DNA from: Saccharum officinarum
Taxonomy: Eukaryota > Streptophyta > Magnoliopsida > Poales > Poaceae
Assembly (NCBI GenBank): GCA_020631735.1
Contig: CM036197.1
Location: forward strand, 46,795,880-46,859,879
Direction: 5' to 3'
Length of the DNA stretch: 64,000 nt
Below the pieces are notes generated by a model. That model made no database searches and was not told the DNA's origin. It saw only the letters and a program-made list of their open reading frames with translations. Each line of letters begins with the position of its first letter. Position 1 is the first letter of the stretch. The position numbers and the translations under genes were made by a program. Shown one piece after another: positions 20,091-30,257 of the stretch.

Positions 20091-21755
20091 CTAGATCGCA
20101 TAGCGGGTGATGTTAACGATGACATCCTGGGGCCTGGCCGGCGGATGGATCTTGTTCCTCACGAGCAGCTGCTGGTACTCCTTGTACTCGAACCCCTGTA
20201 TCGCGGCGCCTCGCCGATCTTGGCCGTGAACTCCGGCAGCGGTTCCACCCACCTATCGCCGTGCGGGTTGAAGAAGAACGTCAACGAGTGCCTGTGTGCA
20301 GGTTTCCTCACCACCCGGTGTGTCGCGCTCTTCAGCTTGCTGTTGCTCAGCACCTACATTTGGAAAGAAAAAAAAAGGCGGAGATTTTTGTTACTGGTCC
20401 ACTGCGTATTTGCGTGGAATTGCTTACCCTGCGCTCCGGCTTCACCTTTATGACATCGCCGATGTTGACGATGATGCTGCCGCCGCCGGGCTCCGCCGGT
20501 ACCCAGTGGCCGTCCTTGATGACCTCGAGGCCCCCGACATCGTCCTGGCAGATCAAGGTGATGCAGCTGGCGTCCTCGTGCGCGCTGAAGCCGGTGCTCT
20601 CCTCCTCCGTCGCCGGCAAGTAGCGCCTTACTATCATGAGGTTGTCGTTGTAATCCTTGAGGAAGCCCGGCGGGAGCCCCATACACTCGTTCAGGATCTT
20701 TTGGATGAGCAACCCCAGCTCGGTGAACTTGCTGTAGCACTCCTCCACTGTCTATGAAAGATGTGTTGCATCAGTTGTTTCTTACTACTCTCTCAATTCC
20801 AAATTATAAGTCGTTTATATGTATAAAAAAAGTCAAAGCGACATATAAATTTGGAACGAAAGGAGTAGATCGTATTGGGAAGATACGTTTTTGCAATGGT
20901 AGCTGTTATTATTCGATATGTCTTTTACCCTCTTGAGTCCTGATCAACAGCTCCAGGCGTAGGAGAGTCACTTTAATGTCCTATCTGAACTTATAGTGGT
21001 CAATAAACATGCTCTCCTCAGCTTACTTGTTCAGTTACTTGCAAGCTCGGTGATCTCGTTACAGGAAGCATCACGAATTGAGTTCAGTAATCCTTTTTAC
21101 TAGCCATACGGGCCTGCTTGATTAAATCCACAACCAGAATTAGCATTTTTTTATAAATCAGGAGGGGTGAAACCCCTGCTGAAAATTCATTAAAAAGTAA
21201 AGTATGCACAATTAGCACTTTGTATGCAAAGAAGATCACAACCACTATTGGAGCCCTTATTATCTAGATCTTGCTCTTTGACCCCCTGACCCCTCAGCCC
21301 TCGATAAGAAATTTCTAACTCCGTCCTGGCTCCGATGTTCTTCAATTCGATCAAGAGCTCAAAAGGTCAATAAATACGGAATTCTGCGCTCGAACTGACC
21401 TGAATCCATCAGGCTCAGCGGGGTACACGTTGAGCCCGAGCTTCGGATCAAAGACCACCAGGTACTCGTTCTTGTCGGCCACGTGCGCCGGCTGCCGCCC
21501 GTAACCGGCTGGGACAGGCACCTTGGATCCCTGGGCCGCCCGGACCTTGGCCTTCTCCTCGTCCGGCAGCGCGAAGAACGCGGCTGACAGCTCCAGCGCG
21601 CGTGCCATGAGCTCGACCGGCACGCCGTGGTTGACAGCCCGGAAGAACCCGTGCGTCTGGCATGCCTGGCGCACGGCCTCGGTGGCGCTGGCAGTGCCGT
21701 CCTCGGTGAAGAAAGGCGCCAGGTCAACCACGGGGAGCGCGCCGCTAGCCGCCAT
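20091..21755 (-). CDS. 2-oxoglutarate/Fe(II)-dependent dioxygenase, copy 1, C-terminal frameshift
   Basis: Three exons on the minus strand: 21755-21400 (starts MAASGALPVVDLAPFF), ~20751-20446, and 20353-20091 (TAG at 20091-20093). The non-haem dioxygenase N-domain is in exon 1. The Fe ligands are His-Asp in SAHEDAS (exon 2) and His in SATHRVV (exon 3). The 2OG-binding Arg-x-Ser is RHS in exon 3. The family includes hormone- and specialised-metabolism oxidases, and I cannot assign a substrate. Two problems exist. With the only visible acceptor, exon 2 joins exon 1 one base out of phase. Near 20195 a G-run is one base shorter than in copy 2, shifting the frame and ending the protein at about 20159 instead of the conserved end. 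Both could be sequence errors. A TATA-like sequence (minus strand CTTTATATATG) lies ~90 nt upstream of the ATG. Confidence 0.8.
20788..20865. mobile_element. Short Stowaway MITE in dioxygenase intron 1
   Basis: This 78-bp element has inverted ends CTCTCTCAATTCCAAATTATA and TATAAATTTGGAACGAAAGGAG (trimmed reading: ctctcaattccaaatt / aatttggaacgaaaggag). TA lies on both sides (20786-20787, 20866-20867). It is almost entirely inverted repeat and so could fold into one long hairpin in the pre-mRNA. Confidence 0.75.
21146..21209 (-). mobile_element. Short retroposon tail (LINE 3' end) in dioxygenase intron 1
   Basis: The 8-bp sequence AATTAGCA is repeated at 21138-21145 and 21210-21217. The 64-bp insert starts with seven T and then 'ataaatcaggaggggtgaaacccctgctgaa'. 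On the minus strand this is a stem-loop (AGGGGTTTCACCCCT) followed by an A tail. It is a severely 5'-truncated retroposon. Confidence 0.6.
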
Positions 21756-22612
21756 GTCTATTGGCCGTCGCCTGTGGGCAGTGGTCACACACACTGACAC
21801 ACACGATTGAAAGGAAAAATGCCACGTGAGGTGCCCATCAAACATATATAAAGAATATTAATATTTATAGTACATAATAAGTGTTATTAAATAAATTATT
21901 GACCAGCACAGCATGCTGATAGCAGCACTCTTTTAGGATAGCAACACTTCACATGACAAATGGCATAAGGGCTCCGTCTCCCAACAAAGACAACACTAAA
22001 CATTAGCCTCAGATCAGAAAAAAGGTCTAGCCTATATAGACACCGGCGAATTGAGGACAACAACGTTGGTAGATTCTCTCAATCTAGGTCTTCCCACCAC
22101 CCACCAGGCTGCAACTTTTGTCAGCTCAGAAAACGAGGTGATCGAGTGGCTTCCTTGCCCCCAACACATTCTTCAAGTGTTGCCTTCTTCTTTTGCCAGA
22201 CGTAGCCACAACTACTTCTACAAGTACGGAGTATCTATGAGAACATGCGAGACCACCATTATTTATGACATATCTACTTGGTGAACCAGCGTGGTGCATT
22301 GGGAAGCACTAAGAGCAGCACAAACGAACCGCTTCGCTATACGCCTCAACTTACACCGGCCTCAATCTGAAGTTTGAACATAGAAACTTCTGATAGACCC
22401 AAAAAAACATGAACAAATTCCAAATCTAATCAAACGACCCAAAATCGATGAAATTGGACCATCCTCTGTCAATAAAGGTGTGTTTGATTTGAAGGCAAAG
22501 TTAAATATGATATGACAATCTAAAGATTTTAGGATATGATGATCCATGCTGCCTGTTTATTGGATGGATAATAAGGAGCTATTTTTTCATTGATATACAA
22601 TTTGTTACTGAA
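21756..22612. other. Between the two dioxygenase copies
   Basis: AT-rich intergenic DNA with a Stowaway-like scrap at 21840-21895. No first exon for the second dioxygenase copy and no other gene was recognised. Confidence 0.5.
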
Positions 22613-23149
22613 CTAGATGGCATAGTGGGTGATGTTGACGACGTCCTCGGGCCTAGCCGGCGGATGGGTCTTGTTCCTCACGCGCAGCTGCTGGTACTCC
22701 CTGTACAGGAACCCCCTGTATCGCGGCGCCTCGCCGATCTTGGCCGTGAACTCCGGCAGCGGTTCGACCCACTTGTCGCCGTGCAGGTTGAAGAAGAAGG
22801 CGAACGAGTGCCTGTGCGCAGGTTTCCTCACCACCCGGTGCGTCGCGCTCTTCAGCTTGTTGTTGCTCAGCACCTGCATTTGGAGGGAAAAAAAAAGAGG
22901 GAGATTTTTGTTACGGGCCCATTGCGTATTTGCGTGGAGTTGCTTATCCTGCTCTCCGGCTTCACCTGTATGACATCGCCGATGTTGACGATGATGCTGC
23001 CGCAGGCGGGCTCCGCCGGTACCCAGTGGCCGTCGGTGAGGACCTCGAGGCCCCCGACGTCGTCCTGGAAGATGAAGGTGATGCAGTTGCTGTCTTGGAT
23101 GAGCAACCCCATCTCGGTGAGCTTGGCATGGCACTCTTCCACGGTCTCT
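22613..23149 (-). pseudogene. 2-oxoglutarate/Fe(II)-dependent dioxygenase, copy 2, pseudogene
   Basis: This is a tandem copy of the gene at 20091-21755. Exon 2 equivalent is 23149-22966 and exon 3 equivalent is 22873-22613, with GT-AG borders at matching places and a full-length exon 3 ending ITHYAI plus TAG. Exon 2 has an in-frame deletion of ~50 codons between LGLLIQ-like and DSNCITF-like sequence. This removes the His of the HxD iron motif, so no active site can form. No exon 1 is seen upstream. Exon 3 keeps SATHRVV and RHS and keeps the five-G run that copy 1 lacks. It is therefore the better reference for the C-terminus. Confidence 0.85.
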
Positions 23150-23899
23150 CTGCAGATGTCGGGAACACATCACGAGTTTTCTAGTTATGGGGCTTCTTTA
23201 GTTTAATCCTAAGAAATATAAGCCAAGTTTTTCCCGCCGTTCGATGAGATCAAATGCTACTTCCTGATGGCTCTGTTTCCCAGACTTGATTCTCGCAAAG
23301 ACGTCCGATTAAAAAAAAACACTAGCAACGACGTTCAAATTAGGGACTCTACTTTTTCTAGGACCCATTTATCAATCATATTACTCCATTTTTCTTCCAT
23401 GTCTCATTTTTTCTGAAATGTTCTGCTTAGGGGGTCTGGGAGTGCGGACGCTCCCGTTGTCGTCGGCCGCGACGGCCCGAACGGTCCACTGCGCCTGGCC
23501 CTCAGTAACCATAGTCCAGAAGTTTGTACAAAAAAATCCACTCATCCAGACGCGACCTCTACTCCACCGCGGATTACGGCATGGTCCACCACGACGCTGC
23601 GGCGCGCCCGACCACTTGCGTGGTGCCATCCTTCCTCTCCACAGGACCTCCCTTCGCCGCTATTCCTGCTCCGCCATCCGCCCCGTCTGATAGCACGAGC
23701 ACCGCCGCGCCTATGCGTGGGGACTGCTTCCTCGGCCGCGAGCTAGATACCCGAGGCCTGCGCGCACATGCTCGTGCCCGATGACACCGACAGGCGCCGT
23801 CGACGCAAGGAGAAGCGCCAAGCCTTGGCGCAGAAGTCCTCTAGCCTCACCTACTGCTACGACTGCGGCACCGTGATGCAGACGGCGGCGGAGGCCGCA

Positions 23900-24300
23900 C
23901 CGGCGTACGATGCATGTTGCAAGCGTACATTTCAAATGTTTCAGATGTTTTAGAAGTATGTTGCAAGTGTTTCATATGAATGTTGTAAAAGTAGATTGGG
24001 ATGTTGCATATGTTGCAATGGTTGTACATGTGTGTTGCAAGCGTCTATCCCCAATGTTTGATCTGTTTTTCCGGACGTATGTTGTAATTGTGTTTATCTG
24101 GATATTGCATATGTTTCACACACATGTTGCAAGTGTTTTCTCTGGATGAATGGTTTTTAAGTGTTTTTCAGGTGTTTTTTTTGCAGGTGTTTCAGACATA
24201 TATTTCAAGTGTTTCATCTATCTTCAGACGTATGTTGCAAGTGTTGCATCTGGATATTTCAAAAGTAGATCGGGGTGTTGGACATGAGATGTGCTTGGGA
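23900..24300 (+). repeat. Degenerate minisatellite-like block, copy 1
   Basis: Loosely periodic words (TTGCAAGTGTTTCA, TATGTTGCAA, GTAGATTGGGATGTTGCA) recur roughly every 25-35 bp. The same family occurs in the opposite orientation at 27400-27850. The two blocks bracket the transmembrane gene and the gap. Flanking GC-rich sequence contains 'cggacgct' words at both blocks (23445, 27260), which suggests one dispersed element type. I cannot classify it. Confidence 0.55.
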
Positions 24301-24771
24301 AGCGTGAGGGGGCGAGAGCGATCCTTGCACGAGCACGTGGTGCAGGTGATAGGTCCTATGTGGGCGCGTGAAACACTGGCACGGGTGGGGCGTGCTGGCA
24401 CGAGCGCAGAGTGCAAGCGCGCGGGGAAAGGAATCAGCATAAGCCATGTACCGTCTTCAATCTGACGTCTGGATGCTAGCAGTTCCGCTTTTTTTTTTTC
24501 ACAAAGGAGAGGGGCACACCACAAGAGGAGCAGGTGTAGAGCAAATCTGGTGGAGCTTAGTGGATAGGGTTAGACAAGGTTTTTCTGGTCATGAATTTTT
24601 TTCTTAGCCCATGCTTGGACTCAGCTAAACATATTTATTTTAACTTTTTTTAAAAAAATATACTGGTGGCCTATCAGAACCTGGCTTGAAAAATGCTCAG
24701 GTCTTGCTGAGAGGAAGGTTGACCGTGGTGGAGGCCAAGTAGAGGGGGCACCGGAGCGAGGCTGAATCACA

Positions 24772-24994
24772 GGGCGTGTTTAGTTCAGGGCCGTAAAGTT
24801 TCTGAGGTACTGTAGCACATGTGTAACTATAGCAATTAGCGTCCAATCGTGGACTAATTAGGCTTAAAAGATTTCGTCTCGCATACATGCAAACTGTGTA
24901 ATTAGTTATTTTTTATCTATATTTAATGCTCCATGCATATCTCCAACCTTCGATGAGATGAGGTGTAAATTTTTGGGTGAAAACTAAACACCCC
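24772..24994. mobile_element. Tourist-like MITE, copy C
   Basis: Ends GGGCGTGTTTAGTTC and AACTAAACACCCC, with the family interior 'ggactaattaggcttaaaagattt' and 'tttaatgctccatgcat'. No clean 3-bp duplication is visible. Confidence 0.7.
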
Positions 24995-25205
24995 CGAGTC
25001 AGGTTGGAGTCTCGGAGAGCACAGGGGAGGAAGGAGATGTGTCGGGAAAGGATGCGCCAGGCTAGGAAACGGGACGCCGGAGGGTAGTGGTTGCATTGCA
25101 CCGGGACGGAGCAGGATGCCCATCCACCCACACAACGTTTCTTTTTGTTACGATCTATGACATTTGGATACAGGATAGAGAGAGTGAGATAGGGAAAGAA
25201 AAATA

Positions 25206-25305
25206 NNNNNNNNNNNNNNNNNNNNNNNNNNNNNNNNNNNNNNNNNNNNNNNNNNNNNNNNNNNNNNNNNNNNNNNNNNNNNNNNNNNNNNNNNNNNNNN
25301 NNNNN
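25206..25305. other. Assembly gap (100 N)
   Basis: Exactly 100 undetermined bases, the conventional length for a gap of unknown size. It lies ~110 bp upstream of the first recognisable exon of the transmembrane gene. Confidence 0.99.
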
Positions 25306-25417
25306 CAGTTGACATCTAACATTGTTTAGTGAAAATTTTCATGACATTCGTCTCTGGCATGCCCATCATTTCACCATTGTTCATGTCAATTTCTCATCCT
25401 TCTCATACCTCTGCAGA

Positions 25418-26243
25418 TGGGTGATCGCTGCATGGATCCTTCTCACCACTACCATCATCAGTTCTGGTCTTTTCCTCCTCTTGCACAAGTAAGCTTTGTT
25501 CTCTGAAATTCTGGACATGCCAGCAGGCATCGTTGAGGCACTGACAGAACGGGGCCGTTCCATGCGGTGGCAGCGTGGTGGCGGACACGTGCGTGGCGAT
25601 GGGCGATTGGGTGGTCCACCCGCAGGCGCACACGGCGCTGGACGACATCCTCCCCTGCGTGGACGTGGCGACGGCGAACGAGTCGCTGTACCGGAGCCAG
25701 GAGGTGACGGCGCAGCTGGTGGCGCTGGTGAACAACGTCGTCGTCAACGTCTCCAACCGGGACTTCCCGCCGGGTCTCCGCCCGCTCTACTTCAACCAGT
25801 CGGGGCCCCTCATGCCCGTGCTCTGCAACCCGTTCAACCCGGACATGAGCCCCCGCCGGTGCGCGCCCGGCGAGGTCGACTTCGACAGCGCGGCGCTGGA
25901 GTGGAAGCGGTTCGAGTGCCAGACCACGGGGCCGCGGGGCTCGGAGGTGTGCGCCACGCCGGGGCGCGTCACGCCCGCGGCGTACGGCCAGATGACGGCG
26001 GCGACGAGCGTCAGCAAGGGGCTGTACGAGTTCAGCCCGTTCCTGGTGCAGCTGCAGGACTGCTCCTTCGTGCGGGAGACGTTCTCGTCCATCAGCAACA
26101 ACAACTGCCCCGGCCTCGAGCAGTACAGCCGGGACGTCTACATCGGCCTCGTCGTCATCTCCGCCGGCGTCATGCTGTCCGTCGTCTTTTGGATGGTGCA
26201 CACACGGCACCGGCGGCGGCGCGCCATGTGCAAGCACCTGTGA
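25418..26243 (+). CDS. Plant tweety-like transmembrane protein, 3' part only
   Basis: Two exons are visible: 25418-25488, coding a membrane segment (WVIAAWILLTTTIISSGLF), and 25574-26243, to the TGA stop. They join in phase (CACAA|C) to give LLLHNVVADTCVAMGDWV. The long extracellular-type part has conserved Cys residues and motifs seen in this plant family: TALDDILPCVD, RPLYFNQSGPLMP, LCNPFNPDMS, CPGLEQYSRDVYIGLVV. A last membrane helix (VYIGLVVISAGVMLSVVFWM) and a basic tail follow. Related plant proteins are ~500-550 residues with additional N-terminal membrane segments, so about half the protein is absent here. The function in plants is not established. The missing exons would lie in or before the 100-N gap. 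Confidence 0.85.
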
Positions 26244-26405
26244 CTGAGATCTTGATATGGCGTGCCGGTGCCACGTTTGAGCTTGAGCTGTTCCGTACTG
26301 ACAACCACGGCTGCTTTGTACATGAAGCCGCGTGCATCCGATTCAGCTATGTACAGTATGGTATTGTGCATCTGAAAGTGAAAACCACAATGACGCATGT
26401 GATGT

Positions 26406-26644
26406 GGCCCTTGTTTAGATTGAAGAAAATTTCAACCCGATGAATAGTACCATTTTCGTCTTATTTGGCAAATATTGTCCAATCATGGACCAACTAGGCT
26501 CAAAAGATTCATCTCGTGATTTCCAACTAAACTGTGTAATTAGTTATTTTTACCTACATTTAATACTCCATGCAAGCGGTTAAAATTGATGTGATGGAGA
26601 GAGAGTGAAAAAACTTGGAACTTTGAGGCAAACTAAACAAGGCC
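26406..26644. mobile_element. Tourist-like MITE, copy D
   Basis: Ends GGCCCTTGTTTAGATT and AACTAAACAAGGCC, with the shared interior ('ccaatcatggaccaactaggctcaaaagattcatctcg', 'tttaatactccatgca'). It begins ~160 bp past the transmembrane gene's stop. Confidence 0.75.
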
Positions 26645-26678
26645 GTGGTTGCTCTATTGGGTAATTCTGCGACTGGTA

Positions 26679-26878
26679 CCTTTTTTTTAATGCGGTTGCC
26701 CGGCATTATATTAATAAGCGAGAGATAGTGTTTCAACATACAATGCGCGAGAGGCACTATCTCATATGACAGACCGCCGTATGAAATACTCAAAAGCCTA
26801 TGCTAATTACTCATGTTATTTAGAACAATCATGGGATAGCTAAGAGCCCCCCGTCCCGCGGAGACCCAGTTAGAGCAT
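26679..26878 (-). mobile_element. 5'-truncated retroposon with 14-bp target duplication
   Basis: TTCTGCGACTGGTA is repeated at 26665-26678 and 26879-26892. The insert begins with a T-run (minus-strand A tail) followed by 'aatgcggttgcccggcattatattaata'. It has no coding capacity. It is a LINE 3' end or a SINE, antisense to the map. Confidence 0.7.
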
Positions 26879-26935
26879 TTCTGCGACTGGTATCATGACT
26901 ATCTTGTTGGTTGTCGATTGTCATAGACGCACAGG

Positions 26936-27222
26936 CAGAGGCGGAGCTAGGGGGGAGAGCAGGGGGCGTGGCGCCCCCACCCCCAACCCAACACAGTCAA
27001 AGTTAGTCAAGTACCCCTATAAATGTTGTTAATTTAGGGGGGAACACGACAATTCATCTATTTTTAATCATAGTATTGCGAAAATGCGATAATTCATCTA
27101 TTTTTCGTTATGAATACTAACTACACATGTAAAAGTATTAAAAAAGTTATTGAAATAAACACTTATGTGTGTCATCTTATTTGTCCAGCCCCCCTTAATT
27201 AAAGTTACTGGCTCCGCCTCTG
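26936..27222. mobile_element. Non-autonomous hAT-type element
   Basis: Perfect 12-bp terminal inverted repeats, CAGAGGCGGAGC and GCTCCGCCTCTG, are flanked by the 8-bp duplication CGCACAGG / CGCACGGG (26928-26935, 27223-27230; one mismatch). The 8-bp duplication and short TIR indicate the hAT superfamily. The interior is AT-rich and non-coding. Confidence 0.8.
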
Positions 27223-27399
27223 CGCACGGGGAAGAACGACGGAAACCCCCAGACATCCGATCCGGACGCTGCCCGTATAGGGAGAGAACGAGCGCCTAGC
27301 ACGTTGGGCTCGCGAGGGAGCGCACCAATAGTGGTCCTGTGCCGCCCTGATGTCGCCCACACTGCCCGGACGTCATCCGCGCCGCCGGCCGCTTCCCAC

Positions 27400-27850
27400 G
27401 CTCATCCCATGTGCAACACACGATCTACTTTTGGAATATCCAGATGCAACAATTGTAACATACAAAAGAAAACAGATAAAATACTTAAAATAAGTGTCTA
27501 AAACACTTGCGAAAACGCCTGAAAAACATTTAAAAATCATTGCAAACATATGCAATGTCCAAATGAAACACTTGCAAGTATACGTATGAAACACCTGAAA
27601 ACACTTGAAACATATGCTTGCAACATGCATGTATATGCAATACCTAGATTTACTTTTGCAACATCTAGACAAAAACACTTGCAATATTCGTCTGGAATAG
27701 ATGAAACATACACTTCAAACATACGTGTATATCTATTACAACATGTGCAACATCCTGATCTACTTTTGCAACATCAATATACAACACTTGCAACGTACCT
27801 CGAAACATTTGATATATACTATTGCAACATGCGCTTTTAGCATAACATAT
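27400..27850 (-). repeat. Degenerate minisatellite-like block, copy 2 (inverted)
   Basis: Words such as GAAACACTTGCAA, TTGCAACAT and GATCTACTTTTGCAACAT recur every ~25-35 bp. This is the same family as 23900-24300 read on the other strand. Confidence 0.55.
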
Positions 27851-28393
27851 GATTGCTCCTTGGACGAATGGAGGCTCGTCGACGCGGAGTTTGACGCCGG
27901 CATGGAGCTCGAAGCCGCGGAATGGTGCGGAGGTCGCCGATATGGAGTTCATCGATGGCACGGACCTCGGTAGGGGCAGGGGTAGGTGGATGGAGCACGG
28001 CCATGACGGGAGACGAGTCCAGGAGCGAGCTAGCGAGAACCTAGCACGTCGGGCTTGCCGTGCGCGGCGCGGGCGAGGACGGGGTCCGTCTCGCGAGCAG
28101 ACGACACAAGTGAGGACGGGTGGATGAGTGGGAGGGGCGTTTCGGAGAGAACAAACATGGGCTGTTCAGGGTTGGGAAGTCCGTGAACTCGGAGTAAGGA
28201 CAAGTAATCGAGAACACATGGGACCCTGATTTGGTTGTATGATATCTAGAAATGGCCTAATCATTGGATCATTTTCCTCGCTGATACTACGTAACATCCC
28301 AAGACAAAAAAGAAAAAGTCCTCAACGCCATATATGATGCCTCAAACAAAACATGGCTCATGTCCATGTCATCCGGATCATGTGGATCAATTT
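27851..28393. other. Intergenic, GC-rich then AT-rich
   Basis: 27851-28140 is GC-rich flanking sequence of the inverted minisatellite block, with words like 'gcacgtcgggct' that mirror 27290-27320. No protein family is recognised. The rest shows nothing. Confidence 0.45.
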
Positions 28394-28684
28394 TACTCCC
28401 CCGTTCCAAACTTAGTGCGCCTTAATTTTAGAGAAATACTCGGACGCAGTCGCTTAATTTTATCCTAATCAAACTATTTTTAGTTTTAACCAAAGTTTTT
28501 AGAAAATAAATATACTACTTCTATATTTTCAAATAACTGAATTATCAAGCAATAATTCATGTAAAATTTAACTAATTTAGTATGATAGCTGTTGATATAT
28601 TTTTTATAATAACTTGGGTCAAATTTAGAGAAATTTGATTTAGCACAGACCTAAGGTGAACTGTAATTTGGAATTGAGAGAGTA
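28394..28684. mobile_element. Stowaway MITE
   Basis: Inverted ends CTCCCCCGTTCCAAACTTA and TAATTTGGAATTGAGAGAG are flanked by TA (28394-28395, 28683-28684). Interior AT-rich. Confidence 0.75.
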
Positions 28685-29562
28685 AACAACAAGATCCAAC
28701 CTAAGTTGAACTAAGAATAAATTATTCAGCCAAATTCGAGTAGAGTGAACTCGAACATGGGTTTATACACCAACACTACACATCAAGGTAGTCCCTTAAA
28801 GTTTTTTGTTTTCTCTAATAGTTAGGTCATTTTGTCAAGTTCCCTAAGTTGGCCTTTTGGGCGTTTTCAGTGTACCGCAAAAACATGAAATTGACCTATA
28901 TAACCATAGGTACCTGTTGCACGTGCAGATTGCAAGAATTTTGTGCGCGGCTCATTTTGTCACAGACGCCTAAATAATTGAGACTGTAGCAAGTAGCCTT
29001 CACATGTCCGACAGTATGACTAAGTTGATCCTGACCACATGCTTGAATTCCTCTTGATCAACCACAGATCAGACTTCAGAGGGCATGTTTGTCTCTGTTT
29101 GTTCAACTGTCTCCTTCACAGCTTCGCCTTTTTTCATTTCTACGAAACGGTATGTTCGTAAGGTCAGAGGGAGAGGTTGTTTCTATGATTCTGGTTTCAG
29201 ACCGGGCTTCTATTTCTATGACTCTGATAGTGTAGTAGCAATAGCAAAAGCTCTGTATCTTCAGAGTGTGTGCAGGCTCTGCTCACAGCTATTGGCTGTG
29301 GATCGGAGCACTGCAGCTACGGCGATATGTAACGTGATGGAGAACGATGCAGCACTAGCTCGTGGTCGTGGAGGTAACGCAAAGTGGATTGGAGTACGTG
29401 ACAAAAGTCACAGGCACCAACTGTGTCGTGCCGTGCCACTCGTCGGGTTGGAGAAACGGACGGTCCGGATGACACCCATGATGTCCATCCGTCAGACGCG
29501 ACGCGACATGCAAACGTACAATTATTCCAGTGTCCAGCCGTTTACCCACCCCCAAGACTTCG

Positions 29563-29568
29563 GTATAA
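29563..29568 (+). promoter_or_regulatory. TATA box of the SAM-domain gene
   Basis: TATAAA (in 'cggtataaactcc') lies 111 nt upstream of the ATG at 29679. A CT/CA-rich leader with a GC/CA dinucleotide run (around 29610-29635) follows, a plausible 5' UTR. Confidence 0.5.
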
Positions 29569-29678
29569 ACTCCAGCTCCCAGCACGATGGCCAGCGCCCT
29601 GAGATCGAGAGCGCGCGCGCGCACGCACACACACCGGCAGTGCCACAGTGCGTGGCAGAGCCAAGCGCGCGGGCGGGC

Positions 29679-30257
29679 ATGGACTGGCACGCGTGGCTGT
29701 CGGGGGCGCGGCTGGAGCCGGCGCTGGTGTACGAGTACGCGCTGGTGTTCGCGCGCAACGAGCTGGAGGCCGACGACGTGGCCTTCTTCGACCACGAGTT
29801 CCTCCACAGCATGGGCATCTCCGTCGCCAAGCACCGCCTCGAGATCCTCAAGCTCGCCTGGCGCGACCGCCGGAGCCGCGCCCGCGCCCGCTCCCGCCCC
29901 GCCGCGCTGGCCCGCCTCCTCCTCGGCCGCGTCGCCAGGTACGTGCGCGCGCTCGTGCGCCGCGACGAGGACGGCTCCACGGCGCTCGTCCTGGTCCCGA
30001 GCCAGCAGCTGCAGGCCGACGTCGTCGGCCACAGTCCGTGCGGCGGCGGCGGCGGTGGCGTCTCCAGGCACAAGCAGCAGCGCCGTGGCGGGAAGGCGCT
30101 GCAGCGGGCCAAGTCGGAGCCCAAGGGGCCCGCGCCTAGGGCCTCCATCGGCGGAAGGGCCGCCGCGGCCGTGCACGCGGTAGGCGACGTGGAGGGCGGC
30201 GACGGTGACGAGATGGTCAGGTGGGACCGCCTGTTCCAGGACCTCAAGCCCAACTGA
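29679..30257 (+). CDS. SAM-domain protein, single exon
   Basis: The 192-residue protein starts MDWHAWLSGARLEPALVYEY and carries a sterile alpha motif over residues ~1-65: WLS, YALVFARNELEADDVAFF, HEFLHSMGISVAKHRLEILK. The end helix with GI..HRLEILKL is diagnostic. SAM domains mediate protein-protein and sometimes RNA contacts. The rest is low-complexity: Arg/Ala-rich (70-110), a Gly-run, a basic QQRRGGKALQRAKSEPKG stretch, and a conserved-looking end DEMVRWDRLFQDLKPN. The frame stays open far upstream, but ATG 29679 has a good context (gggcATGg) and matches the usual start of plant SAM proteins. No intron is needed. The specific role is unknown. Confidence 0.85.
   Translation: MDWHAWLSGARLEPALVYEYALVFARNELEADDVAFFDHEFLHSMGISVAKHRLEILKLAWRDRRSRARARSRPAALARLLLGRVARYVRALVRRDEDGSTALVLVPSQQLQADVVGHSPCGGGGGGVSRHKQQRRGGKALQRAKSEPKGPAPRASIGGRAAAAVHAVGDVEGGDGDEMVRWDRLFQDLKPN

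Larger units (their letters stand above)
23150..25205. other. Repeat-rich intergenic region up to assembly gap
   Basis: A GC-rich block with no recognisable protein (23420-23900) precedes the degenerate TTGCAAGTGTTTCAT repeat block annotated separately, then a MITE. The upstream exons of the transmembrane gene at 25418 are not visible here and probably fall in or beyond the gap. Confidence 0.5.

Noticed and set aside
23900..24300. Periodic TTGCAAG words considered as a CRISPR-like array
   Set aside because: Spacing and sequence are irregular, no identical repeats or unique spacers, and the genome is a plant; it is a degenerate minisatellite.
25458..26237. 259-codon minus-strand frame opposite the tweety-like gene
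   Set aside because: Shadow of the GC-rich exon; it has no domain, whereas the plus strand matches the plant transmembrane family.
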